A model generated the notes under the pieces. The model saw only the letters and a program-made list of their open reading frames with translations. It searched no databases and was not told where the DNA came from. From Tardibacter sp963781025 (lineage in GTDB: Bacteria; Pseudomonadota; Alphaproteobacteria; Sphingomonadales; Sphingomonadaceae), in NCBI GenBank assembly GCA_963781025.1, contig CAWADU010000003.1, positions 744,001-808,000 of the forward strand: DNA of 64,000 nt. Direction: 5' to 3'. Positions 55,376 through 64,000 of the stretch are shown here, one piece after another. Within the stretch, counting starts at the first letter, position 1; every line of letters starts with the position of its first letter. The translations under genes and the position numbers were made by a program.

Positions 55376-57154
55376 TCAACTCTTCTGCGGTTCTACCACA
55401 CGAATGTTAAGCTCGCGCAACTGCTTCGCCGTCACTTCGGCGGGCGCGCCCATCATCAGGTCTTCGGCCTTCTGGTTCATCGGGAAGGCGATGACCTCGC
55501 GGATGTTGGGCTCGTCCGGCCAGCAGCATGACGATGCGGTCCACGCCCGGCGCCGAGCCGCCATGCGGCGGCGCGCCGAACTTGAACGCGTTGATCATGC
55601 CCGCGAAGTTGGCGTCGACGTCCTGCTGGCTGTAGCCCGCGATCTCGAACGCCTTGTACATGATCTCCGGCTTGTGGTTCCGGATCGCGCCCGAGGTCAG
55701 CTCAACGCCGTTGCAGACGATGTCATATTGATAGGCGAGGATGTCGAGCGGGTCCTTGGTTTCCAGCGCCTCCAGCTCGCCCTGCGGCATGGAGAAGGGG
55801 TTGTGGCTGAAATCGACCTTCTTCGCGTCCTCGTCATATTCGAACATCGGGAAATCGACGATCCAGCAGAATCGGAAGGCGTTTTCCTCGATCAGGCCGA
55901 GATCCTCGCCCACCTTGGTGCGCGCCAGTCCGGCGAGCTTCGCGGCGGCGGCTTCCTTGCCCGCGGCAAAAAACACGCCGTCGTCGGGACCAAGGCCCAG
56001 CGTCGCGATCAGCCTCGCTGTCGCCGCCTCGCCATGATTCTTGGCGATCGGGCCGCCGGCCTCGCCGCCCTTGATGTTGATATAGCCGAGGCCGGCATGG
56101 CCCTCGCCACGCGCCCAGTCGTTCATCTCATCGAAGAACTTGCGACTGCGCTCGCCCGCCTTGGGCGCCGGAATGGCGCGCACCACGCCCCCGCCCTCGA
56201 CGATCCGCGCGAACAGGCCGAAGCCCGATCCCGTAAAATGCTCGGTGACGTCGACGATCTCGATCGGGTTGCGCAGGTCCGGCTTGTCATTGCCGTATTT
56301 CAGCATCGATTCGCGGTAGGGATGCGCGGGAACGGCGCGGGCGTAACCTTGCGGCCCTCGCCAAATTCCTCGAACACGCCATGCAGCACCGGCTCGATCG
56401 CGGCGAACACATCGTCCTGCGTGACGAAGCTCATCTCGAAATCGAGCTGGTAGAATTCGCCGGGCGAGCGGTCGGCGCGCGCATCCTCGTCGCGGAAGCA
56501 GGGCGCGATCTGGAAATAGCGGTCGAAGCCCGCCACCATCAGCAGCTGCTTGAACATCTGCGGCGCCTGCGGCAGCGCATAGAATTTGCCGGGATGCACG
56601 CGGCTGGGCACCAGATAGTCGCGCGCGCCTTCGGGGCTGCTGGCGGTCAGGATCGGCGTCTGGAACTCGGTGAAGCCCTGCTCGATCATCCGCCGGCGCA
56701 GCGACGAGATGACTTCGACGCGCAGGATGATATTCCTGTGCAGCCGCTCGCGCCGCAGGTCGAGGATAGCGGTATTTGAGCCGGATATCCTCGGGATATT
56801 CGGCATCGCCCGCAACCGGCATCGGCAGTTCGGATGCCGCTGACTGCACCGTCACTTCGCGGGCACGGATTTCGATCTCGCCGGTCGGCAGGTTCGGATT
56901 CACCGCGTCCGCACTGCGCGCAACGACATCGCCGGTGATCGTCACCACCGATTCCGCCGCGAGCACCCTCGATCATGCCGAACGCGTCCGAATCGACGTC
57001 GGTGACGATCTGGGTGATGCCATAATGATCGCGCAAATCGATGAACAGCAGATCGCCATGGTCGCGCTTGCGATGGACCCAGCCGGAAAGGCGGACCTTG
57101 TCTCCCGACGTCGGAAACGCGCAGTTCGGCGCAATCATGTGTGCGATAAGGCAT
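55376..57154 (-). pseudogene. aspS: Aspartyl-tRNA synthetase with five or six apparent frameshifts
   Basis: Reads as AspRS throughout but in alternating frames. KVRLSGWVHRKRDHGDLLFIDLRDHYGITQIVTDVDSDAFGMIE (anticodon domain), LAAESVVTITGDVVARS, YLDLRRERLHRNIILR (class II motif region), FRDEDARADRSPGEFYQLDFEMSF, a GAD insert, and GVDRIVMLLADEPNIREVIAFPMNQ (motif 3). Breaks: one base extra at 57098-57099, 56966-56968, 56764-56765 and 55516-55517; one missing near 56318-56320; possibly one extra at 57148-57149, which would give the usual MHAYRTH start. ATG 57154 (MPYRTH) is the uncorrected start. Confidence 0.88.
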
Positions 57155-57250
57155 GCATTCGCTAACTCTTCCAGCAATCTGAAGTCTGCGCGCGATGCAC
57201 ACGTGCAAAGCCTCTTTGTCAAGGCGGGCGTGGCGGTTTATAGCGCCGCA

Positions 57251-58435
57251 ATGCATATCCATCCGTTGATTACCGATACCAACGCCCTCGAAAACCTCTG
57301 TTCTCGCCTTGCATCGGCCGATTTCATCGCGGTCGATACCGAGTTCATGCGGGAAAATACTTATTGGCCCGACCTGTGCCTGATCCAGATCGCGACGCCT
57401 GAAGAGGCCGCGGCGATCGACCCGAAAGCGCCGGGTCTCGACCTGAAGCCCCTGCTCGACCTGCTCGTCGACAATGAAGACGTGCTGAAGGTTCTTCACG
57501 CCGGCGGACAGGATCTGGAGATCATCTACAACCTGACCGGCAAGACGCCCCACCCGATGTTCGACACCCAGATCGCGGCGATGGCGCTCGGGCTTGGCGA
57601 ACAGGTCGGCTATTCGAACCTCGTCGAAAGCTATCTTGGCCATCAGGTCGACAAGGGCGCGCGATTCACCGACTGGAGCCGCCGCCCGCTGGATCAGCGC
57701 CAGCTCGACTACGCGATTTCGGATGTCACCCATCTTGCGGCGCTGTTCCCGAAAATGCTTGGCCGCCTGCGGAAAACCGGACGCGGAACCTGGCTGGACG
57801 AGGAAATGCATCGCATGGCCGATCCCGCCACCTACGCCAATGATCCCGAATTGGCATGGCGGAAGCTGCGCCTGCCCAACCGCAAGCCGGAAATGCTTGG
57901 CCGGCTGAAGGCGCTGGCGGCGTGGCGCGAGCGTGAGGCCCAGGCGAAGGACATTGCCGAGGGCCGAATCATCAAGGACGATACCTTGGGCGACCTGGCG
58001 CTGAGCCCGCCGCGAACCCAGGCTGATCTGGGCCGGGTGCGTGGGCTTTCCCCAAGCTGGGCAAGCAACGACATCGGAAAGCGGCTGGTGGACGCGGTGC
58101 AATCGGCCCGGCCGCTTGATACGGACGAAATGCCGCAGCGGGAGAATGGACGACCCAATATGGGCAAGGACGCCGCGCTGATCGCCGATCTGCTGAAACT
58201 GTTGCTGAAGATCCGGTCGAAGGAAGCCGATGTCGCCGCCAAACTGATCGCGCGGTCCGATGAGCTGGAACTGATCGCAGCCGGCCAGCGCGAAGGCCTC
58301 GCCGTGCTTGAAGGCTGGCGGCGCGACGTCTTTGGCAGCGATGCGCTGGATCTTGTGGAAGGGCGGCTGGCGTTTGCGATCGAAAACGGCAGGCTTTGCA
58401 TGACGCGGCCGGGAAGGGGCGAGTCCGATGACTAG
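57251..58435 (+). CDS. rnd: Ribonuclease D
   Basis: 394 residues from ATG 57251. DEDD exonuclease: FIAVDTEFMREN, VLHAGGQDLEIIYNL, MFDTQIAAMALG and DQRQLDYAISDVTHL provide the acidic motifs. The C-terminal HRDC-like region starts near 215. Trims tRNA and stable RNA 3' ends. Divergent from aspS. Confidence 0.94.
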   Translation: MHIHPLITDTNALENLCSRLASADFIAVDTEFMRENTYWPDLCLIQIATPEEAAAIDPKAPGLDLKPLLDLLVDNEDVLKVLHAGGQDLEIIYNLTGKTPHPMFDTQIAAMALGLGEQVGYSNLVESYLGHQVDKGARFTDWSRRPLDQRQLDYAISDVTHLAALFPKMLGRLRKTGRGTWLDEEMHRMADPATYANDPELAWRKLRLPNRKPEMLGRLKALAAWREREAQAKDIAEGRIIKDDTLGDLALSPPRTQADLGRVRGLSPSWASNDIGKRLVDAVQSARPLDTDEMPQRENGRPNMGKDAALIADLLKLLLKIRSKEADVAAKLIARSDELELIAAGQREGLAVLEGWRRDVFGSDALDLVEGRLAFAIENGRLCMTRPGRGESDD

Positions 58436-58712
58436 GCTGGCGGTTCTCGCGGCGACAGCAGCACTTGCTGCCTGCGCCACATCTTCGACGGGCGAAGGCC
58501 AGTCCGCTGGCATGTGTGACGCCGCAAAGGTGCAATCGGCGGTTGGCAAAAGCTACACGGCAGAACTTGGCGCCCAGGTGCGGCAGGCCAGCGGCGCCCG
58601 CTCCTTGAGAGAAATCCGGCCGGGACAGGCCGTGACGATGGATTACCGACCCGACCGGCTGAACGTCGAAATGGATGCCGGCAATGTCATCATTCGCATT
58701 TCCTGCGGCTAA
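58428..58712 (+). CDS. Small lipoprotein of the I78 peptidase-inhibitor type
   Basis: 94 residues; ATG overlaps the rnd stop. Lipobox near residue 16 (AALAACA). The second half AVTMDYRPDRLNVEMDAGNVIIRISCG fits the I78/elastase-inhibitor family, whose C-terminal strand inserts into the protease active site. Outer-membrane or periplasmic location expected. Target protease unknown. Confidence 0.75.
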   Translation: MTRLAVLAATAALAACATSSTGEGQSAGMCDAAKVQSAVGKSYTAELGAQVRQASGARSLREIRPGQAVTMDYRPDRLNVEMDAGNVIIRISCG

Positions 58713-58718
58713 TTTCGA

Positions 58719-60245
58719 TCAGAGCAGATCGAGTTTCGGTTCAAGCGCCAGTGCGTTTGCCAGCGTCTTGTGGCGGCGGGCGATCGCCTCCCCATAAAGC
58801 GCTGTCTTGGTGGCAGGCAGCCGCATGACGAGCGCACCGTCTTCGTGGACGATCTTGATATTCGACAGCTCGTGCGCCGGTCCGCCGACGATGCGCAACC
58901 CCAGGCGCATGGCCAGTCCCCAGGCGCGCGCGCGATGCAGCGATGCCGGATCGGCCAGCTTCGCAAGCAGCTCGGTCGAATAATGCTCCGCCGGTCCGCC
59001 GAAATTGGCGAACAGGGCCGCGCCCAGCAATGCACGGCCGAAACCGTCGATACCGACCCAATTGCCGTGCAGCGCGAATTCGAGGCCGCGATCGGGCCGG
59101 AAATCGGGATGCGCCCTCCAGGCGACGTCGGCGAGCAGGCAGGCCGCGTGGCGCAACCGCGCCATTTCGGGCAGATCATCGGCAAAGAGCGGGGCCAGCC
59201 ACTGGTGCAGATCCTCCCCCTGTCGCGGAAAACGCCCTTCCCTGTCGCCTTCGGCGCGCGCCGCCTCGATCAGGGGATCAAGGGCTTGCACGGCGGGTGG
59301 AAGCTGCTGGTAAAGCAGGCCTTCCCGCAATCCCCAGGCGGAGATGACGACCTCGCTCGACCCCAGCTTCTTGACTGTCGCCGACAGCAACGCCGCCGCA
59401 CCGGGCAGGGTCTGGATGCGCGAGGTGGAAAGATTGGGTACCTGCTTCAGTCGTTTGGGGGTCATCTGCGCCAGTGAACGCACCAGATGCGGCAGCGCGA
59501 GCCGGGGAAGCCTGTATTGGTGTATCATCGGCAGGGGATGATCGGTCAGGTCCATATGAACCTGGGCGAGCGCACGCCATGATCCGCCGACCGCATAGAA
59601 GGGCAGCCCCCTCGCCTGCGCGAGCCAGCCCTGGCCCTTCAGCGCCTTTGCAAGCACCCGTTCGAGCGCGTGCGGCCCCTTGTCGCGGATATCCTTGATG
59701 CCCAGCGAGCCGAAGGGCAGCGAAACGCGCTGATCGACGCGACCATTCGTGATCCGGACCAGTTCGAGACTGCCGCCACCCAGATCGCCGACAATGCCAT
59801 CTGCTTCCGGAATGCCTGAAATCACGCCCGAGGCCGAGGCGGCGGCCTCCGCGTCACCGCTCAGTATTTCGATATCGAGGCCGGTGTTTCGATGTACCCG
59901 CTCGACGAAAGCCCTGCCGTTCGCCGCCTGCCGGACCGCGGCCGTCGCAACCGCACGCAGGCGGCCTACGCCGATGTTCCGCGCCAATTCCGCGAAGCGG
60001 GCAAGCGCCGTTTCACCGGCCGCCATCGCAGCGGCATCCAGGTTGTTGCCGTTGCCAAGGCCGCGCCCCAGCCCGGCCATCATCTTTTCGTTGAACATGA
60101 CCGCGGGCACGCGCCCGCCATCCTGCCAGACGACCAGACGAATGGAGTTGGAACCGATATCGATGATTCCCTGTGCTGCCGGTGCAGCATCGGATCTGGC
60201 CTGGGCCTCATGGGGCGCAAGCAACCGGGAAAATCGCGACGACAT
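58719..60245 (-). CDS. ppx: Exopolyphosphatase (Ppx/GppA family)
   Basis: 508 residues, ASKHA fold: GIIDIGSNSIRLVVWQ, AVATAAVRQAANG, ILSGDAEA and IVGDLGGGSLEL are phosphate loops and catalytic acidic residues; helical C-terminal domain follows. Degrades polyphosphate (or pppGpp). Located beside ppk1, so synthesis and breakdown are encoded together. Confidence 0.93.
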   Translation of the reverse strand: MSSRFSRLLAPHEAQARSDAAPAAQGIIDIGSNSIRLVVWQDGGRVPAVMFNEKMMAGLGRGLGNGNNLDAAAMAAGETALARFAELARNIGVGRLRAVATAAVRQAANGRAFVERVHRNTGLDIEILSGDAEAAASASGVISGIPEADGIVGDLGGGSLELVRITNGRVDQRVSLPFGSLGIKDIRDKGPHALERVLAKALKGQGWLAQARGLPFYAVGGSWRALAQVHMDLTDHPLPMIHQYRLPRLALPHLVRSLAQMTPKRLKQVPNLSTSRIQTLPGAAALLSATVKKLGSSEVVISAWGLREGLLYQQLPPAVQALDPLIEAARAEGDREGRFPRQGEDLHQWLAPLFADDLPEMARLRHAACLLADVAWRAHPDFRPDRGLEFALHGNWVGIDGFGRALLGAALFANFGGPAEHYSTELLAKLADPASLHRARAWGLAMRLGLRIVGGPAHELSNIKIVHEDGALVMRLPATKTALYGEAIARRHKTLANALALEPKLDLL

Positions 60246-60318
60246 GGTTCTGGCGAATTAGCCGCCCAGACGCCGCGCCGCCAGCACTAAAGTATTTACC
60301 CGAAAAGCGGGAGCCGTT

Positions 60319-62457
60319 CTAATGCCGCTTGATGGTCAGCTGCGGCACCGCATCGTGCGACCTGAGCGCCGCCCCGCGTCCTGAAAGGCTGGGGTTCGTC
60401 ATGAAATATTCATGTAGATTAAATGGTTTACCTTCCGCTTTTATGCGCACGGTTGAACCATCAGACTGGAGAATCCAGCTCTGTTCGGTATCCAGCAGAT
60501 TGGCGACCATGACCTGATCGAGCACCTGCGCGTGGACCGTCGCGTTTTCGACAGGCAGCAGATATTCGACGCGACGGTCGAAGTTGCGCGGCATCCAGTC
60601 GGCGGAGGAAATATATACTTTCGCCAGCGGCGACGGCAGCGGCTCGCCATTGCCGAACACAATGATGCGGCTATGTTCGAGGAAGCGCCCGACGATCGAC
60701 CGGACGCGAATTCGCGAGGACATTCCCGGTACGCCGGGCTTGAGGCAGCATATCCCGCGCACGATCAGGTCGATCTCGACGCCGGCCTCGCTTGCCTCGT
60801 AGAGCTTTTCGATGATCGCCACGTCCACGAGCGAGTTCATCTTGGCCCAGATGGCCGCGGGCCGCCCGTCGCGGGCGAGCGCGATTTCCTGATCGATCTT
60901 TTCGCACAGCGTCTCGCGAAGGCTGAGCGGTGACATCACCAGCAATTCGAGGTGGGTCGGCGTCACATAGCCGGTGATGTAGTTGAACAGCTGCGCCGCG
61001 TCTCGGCCAAGCACGGGGTTCGCCGTGAAGAAGCTGAGATCGGTGTAGATGCGCGCGGTTATCGGATGATAGTTGCCGGTGCCGAAATGGCAGTAGGTGC
61101 GAAAGCCATCTGCTTCTCGCCGCACGACCATCGACACCTTGGCGTGCGTCTTCCATTCGATGAAGCCATAGACCACCTGCACGCCGGCCCGTTCCAGCGC
61201 GGCTGCCCAGACAAGGTTCTGCTCCTCGTCGAAGCGGGCCTTGATCTCGACCACCGCCGTCACGGATTTGCCCGCTTCGGCCGCATCGATGAGCGCGCGG
61301 ATCACCGCCGATTGCTTGCCCGCGCGATAGAGCGTCTGCTTGATCGCGACCACGTCCGGATCGGCCGCCGCTTGCCGCAGGAACGCCAGCACCACGTCAA
61401 AGCTTTCATAGGGGTGGTGGACGACGATGTCCTTGGCCTTGATCGCGGCGAAACAATCGCCGTCATGCTCGCGGATTCGCTCGGGAAAGCGCGGCGTACA
61501 GGGCGAGAATTTCAGGTCCGGCCGCTCGAATTCCACCAACTGCGAGAGATCGCCGATGCCGATGATGCCGTCCACTTCGGTGATGATCGCATCGCCTTCG
61601 GTCAGCGAGTCCATCAAAAGCGCGGTCAGATCGCCCGGCATGCCGCGTTCCAGCTTCAACCGGATCACGCGGCCACGGCGACGGCGCTGCAAGGCCGAAC
61701 GGAAATAGCGGACGAGGTCCTCGGCTTCTTCCTCGACCTCGATGTCGCTGTCGCGGATGATACGGAAGGCGCCGTCGCCAATAAGCTGATAGCCGGGGAA
61801 TATCTGCCGGAAAAAGCGACGAACGACCGATTCGATCGCAATAAACCGTGCATCCTTGCCCGGTAGCTGGACGAAGCGCGGCAACGAGGCGGGCAGCATC
61901 AGCAGTTCGCGGATATGCTCGGCGTGCCCCTTGCGCTTGAGGTCGAAGACCAGCCCGAAACCCTTGTTCGGCACAAAGGGAAATGGGTGCGCAGGATCAA
62001 GCGCCTGGGGCGTCAGCACCGGAAAAATCTGCTCGTTGAAATGCGCCTCCAACCACTCCGTCTGCTCTTCCGTCAGGCCCGCGGCGTCGAGGACAAGGAA
62101 ATCGGCTTCGGCGAGCTGATGTTTCAGATCGGCCCATATCTCCTGCTGCCTCTTCATCAACTGGTCGGCGGTTTCGGCTATGGCGGCCAATTGCTGGGCG
62201 GGCGTCAACCCGTCGTCGCTGCGTTCATCCACGCCCTGAAGCTGTTGGCCCTTGAGCCCCGCCACCCGGACCATGAAGAACTCATCGAGGTTGTTGCCCG
62301 ATATCGACAGGAACCGCAGCCGTTCCAGCAAAGGGTGGTGCGGATTGCAGGCTTCTTCCAGCACCCGGAAATTGAACGCCAGCCACGATAGCTCGCGGTT
62401 GAAATAGCGTTCCATCGGCTGGGTCACGGCAGGCGGGTTATCGACGACGAGTTCCAT
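60319..62457 (-). CDS. ppk1: Polyphosphate kinase 1
   Basis: 712 residues from ATG 62457, the start supported by MERYFNRELSWLAFNFRVLEEA. Core motifs SGNNLDEFFMVRVAG, PYESFDVVLAFLRQAAADPDVVAIKQTLYR, HFGTGNYHPITARIYTDLSFFTAN (catalytic His region), and DWMPRNFDRRVE. In the sequence as given, the frame continues upstream into hdaA without a stop; see the finding on the apparent fusion. Makes polyphosphate from ATP. Confidence 0.92.
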   Translation of the reverse strand: MELVVDNPPAVTQPMERYFNRELSWLAFNFRVLEEACNPHHPLLERLRFLSISGNNLDEFFMVRVAGLKGQQLQGVDERSDDGLTPAQQLAAIAETADQLMKRQQEIWADLKHQLAEADFLVLDAAGLTEEQTEWLEAHFNEQIFPVLTPQALDPAHPFPFVPNKGFGLVFDLKRKGHAEHIRELLMLPASLPRFVQLPGKDARFIAIESVVRRFFRQIFPGYQLIGDGAFRIIRDSDIEVEEEAEDLVRYFRSALQRRRRGRVIRLKLERGMPGDLTALLMDSLTEGDAIITEVDGIIGIGDLSQLVEFERPDLKFSPCTPRFPERIREHDGDCFAAIKAKDIVVHHPYESFDVVLAFLRQAAADPDVVAIKQTLYRAGKQSAVIRALIDAAEAGKSVTAVVEIKARFDEEQNLVWAAALERAGVQVVYGFIEWKTHAKVSMVVRREADGFRTYCHFGTGNYHPITARIYTDLSFFTANPVLGRDAAQLFNYITGYVTPTHLELLVMSPLSLRETLCEKIDQEIALARDGRPAAIWAKMNSLVDVAIIEKLYEASEAGVEIDLIVRGICCLKPGVPGMSSRIRVRSIVGRFLEHSRIIVFGNGEPLPSPLAKVYISSADWMPRNFDRRVEYLLPVENATVHAQVLDQVMVANLLDTEQSWILQSDGSTVRIKAEGKPFNLHEYFMTNPSLSGRGAALRSHDAVPQLTIKRH

Positions 62458-62480
62458 GACGGACGATCTTACGCGCGAGA

Positions 62481-63097
62481 TTATGAAATCGTCGATGACA
62501 CCCATACGGAATAGTACGTCGCGGGCCAGCGGCACGGTCAGTTTGCGATGCGCCGAAAGCGAGGCCGCATCCAGCGCGGTCACCACCTCGGCGATCCCGG
62601 CAAAGCTGCGCTCAATTCGCGCCAGGATGTAATGGACCACCTCGGGCGCGGGCTGGAGCCCCCTGTCGTGAAATTGTTTTGACATTACCGCGCTCAGCAA
62701 CGCGTCGTCCGGCGCGCCGATCGTGACGGAGGGCGTAGCCTTCAACCGCGAAGCCAGGTCTGGCAATGCGATGGCCCATTGTGGCGGCAGCGCCTGCGCG
62801 ACGATCAGCAACGGCCGCCGCTGTTCCTGGGCGCGGTTCCAAGCGTGAAAAATGACGGTTTCGTCCTGTCGTTCGGCGTCATCGATCACATCGCCCGACG
62901 ACCAGCACTGAAAAATCCGCGCCAGATGAACTCTTGCCCGATTTGGGCGGTCCGGCCAGCACCGAGGCGCGCACCGGCCACAGAGCCCAGTGTTCCAGAT
63001 GGCGGACGGCGGCGAGATTGGCGTCGGACACGACGAAATCGGCCTCACCGCTGGCCGATCCCCAATTGAGCGGAAGGGCGATCTGCCGCGTCACCAT
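62481..63097 (-). pseudogene. hdaA: Replication-regulating protein HdaA (DnaA-related), frameshifted
   Basis: DnaA-like ATPase module that with the clamp promotes DnaA-ATP hydrolysis. ATG 63097 starts MVTRQIALPLNWGS (clamp-binding QIALPL motif), with SVLAGPPKSGKS as Walker A, then a shift to HLARIF by one extra T at 62929-62930, followed by VIDDAERQDETVIFHAWNRAQEQRRPLLI and ALLSAVMSKQFHDRGL. A second extra base at 62486-62488 hides the stop: removing it gives VIDD-Ser-stop at 62481. About 204 residues if corrected. Confidence 0.82.
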
Positions 63098-63103
63098 CAA
63101 GTC

Positions 63104-63997
63104 CTAGGGCGCTGTGGGAAGAAGGTTTTCAGGCCCGGTCTCCGTCGTGGCGCCTTCCGCAGGCGGGGTTGGCGGCGGCGGCGCGGGGCGGGGAATTGGG
63201 GCGTCGCCCTCCCGCTTGCGCCTCAGCCGATAACCATCACCTTCATCGTCGAGCCGCCAGCCGCGCTGATCGAGCGCCCACCGCAACGTCGCGAAGTCAC
63301 CGCCATAGCTGATCTGCATCCGCGACACGCCGCCGATCGACAGGCTGGTGATCGTCGTCCCGCTGACGCCCGCCACCTGCCGCAGTGATGCGTCAATCGC
63401 CGAAACCGCAGCCGCATCCGGCGTTTCGACGGAGACCTCCGTGCTGTTGATGCCTTCGACGGGCACTTCGGGGCCAAGTGCCGCGGCAAGGTCGACATTG
63501 GCGATATCTTCGAAGCGAAGCGAGGGGTCGGGCTTCAGCCGCCCGTCGCGAAGTGCGGCGGCGTAGCTGGCGTCGATCCGCCTAACCGCCTCGTCGAGCA
63601 TTGCGTCAAGGCCCGCCGCCGCGCCGGTGCGAAGGCCAAAGCGCGCAATCACCAGGCCGTCAGGGCCGTGCCGTGCCGTAAAGCGGCCGACAATCGGGCC
63701 GCCCGGATACTCCCGGTCCAGCCTTGCCTCTGCGACCAGCACATCGGACGCTCCATATTGGTCCAGGACGTTCAGCCACCATTGTCTGTCAGGCCGGCTT
63801 GTCTGCGCGTAAGACAAAAGCAAGGCATCAGGCCCCGCACCAGTCGGGCGGACATAGTCGATCGGGCTCGCCCCTGCCCGGAAACGAGCCCAGGCCTTCA
63901 TCCACGGCGTGCGTAATTCGACAGTTTGCGCCGCGCCGCCTTCGATCAGCACGGGTATGGTGAGCATCGGCGGGGAGCGCAGCACTTGCCCCTTCAC
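63104..63997 (-). CDS. Conserved hypothetical protein upstream of hdaA (probably 5'-truncated by the window edge)
   Basis: Open from the right edge; GTG 63997 is the first codon that can serve, but the true start may lie beyond. The 297 residues end in Arg/Pro-rich low complexity (KREGDAPIPRPAPPPPTPPA). Sequence has a region NVDLAAALGPEVPVEGINSTEVSVETPDAAAVSAIDASLRQVAGV and a repeat of beta-like segments near the end. I see no diagnostic motif; location next to hda suggests a DUF2066-type secreted protein, which is inference only. Confidence 0.55.
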   Translation of the reverse strand: MKGQVLRSPPMLTIPVLIEGGAAQTVELRTPWMKAWARFRAGASPIDYVRPTGAGPDALLLSYAQTSRPDRQWWLNVLDQYGASDVLVAEARLDREYPGGPIVGRFTARHGPDGLVIARFGLRTGAAAGLDAMLDEAVRRIDASYAAALRDGRLKPDPSLRFEDIANVDLAAALGPEVPVEGINSTEVSVETPDAAAVSAIDASLRQVAGVSGTTITSLSIGGVSRMQISYGGDFATLRWALDQRGWRLDDEGDGYRLRRKREGDAPIPRPAPPPPTPPAEGATTETGPENLLPTAP

Positions 63998-64000
63998 GCC

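Noticed and set aside
54948..56453. 501-codon open frame opposite aspS/ppk2
   Set aside because: Mirrors a real (frameshifted) synthetase; composition is Arg/Ala-rich shadow type and lacks recognisable domains.

Overview
The window reads as chromosomal DNA of an alphaproteobacterium, most probably order Sphingomonadales. Evidence: high GC, many GTG/TTG starts, a nifR3(dusB)-ntrB-ntrC-ntrY-ntrX-hfq-hflX block, a fused ispDF gene, a eukaryote-like NADP isocitrate dehydrogenase, the hybrid kinase CckA, and an SOS operator of the alphaproteobacterial GAAC-N7-GAAC type in front of recA. Nearly all genes are core functions. I see no prophage, insertion sequence, CRISPR array or rRNA operon. One tRNA gene (Ser, anticodon TGA) is present.

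Layout: 0-3.5 kb holds a carbonic anhydrase fragment, lipA, a RatA/COQ10-like gene, pncC and ispDF. 3.5-12.5 kb is the nitrogen two-component operon running into hfq and hflX, with a terminator-like hairpin in its leader. 12.6-21.6 kb is mazG plus a long leftward operon, mltB-rlpA-dacA-tmk-holB-metG-tatD-MBL-small membrane protein (cell wall, DNA replication, translation). 21.7-26.3 kb holds tRNA-Ser, an esterase-like gene, rpmE, and a cobalamin riboswitch followed by btuB and a mobA-like gene. 26.3-37.1 kb is the rpsB-tsf-pyrH-frr-uppS-cdsA-dxr-rseP-bamA-skp-fabZ superoperon, followed by pssA/psd. 39-46.4 kb holds icd, a KefB-like antiporter, alaS and recA. 46.5-54.3 kb holds cckA, a DUF2062 gene, smpB, dapA, slt, greB and a YdeI-like gene. 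54.5-64 kb mixes polyphosphate metabolism (ppk2, ppx, ppk1) with aspS, rnd, an I78-type inhibitor lipoprotein and hdaA.

Two themes deserve attention. First, a small uncharacterised membrane protein (37265-37501) sits behind a promoter with a TTGACA -35 box and an overlapping LexA-type operator. The operator has the same half-sites and spacing as the one at recA, which makes the gene a candidate SOS-induced membrane effector. Second, five gene loci (ntrY, icd, ppk2, aspS, hdaA/ppk1) carry about ten small indels. Most are one extra base in a short homopolymer, and they hit genes that should be essential. The parsimonious reading is residual sequencing/assembly error, concentrated at 54.9-57.2 and 62.4-63 kb. 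The apparent HdaA-Ppk1 fusion is then an artefact.
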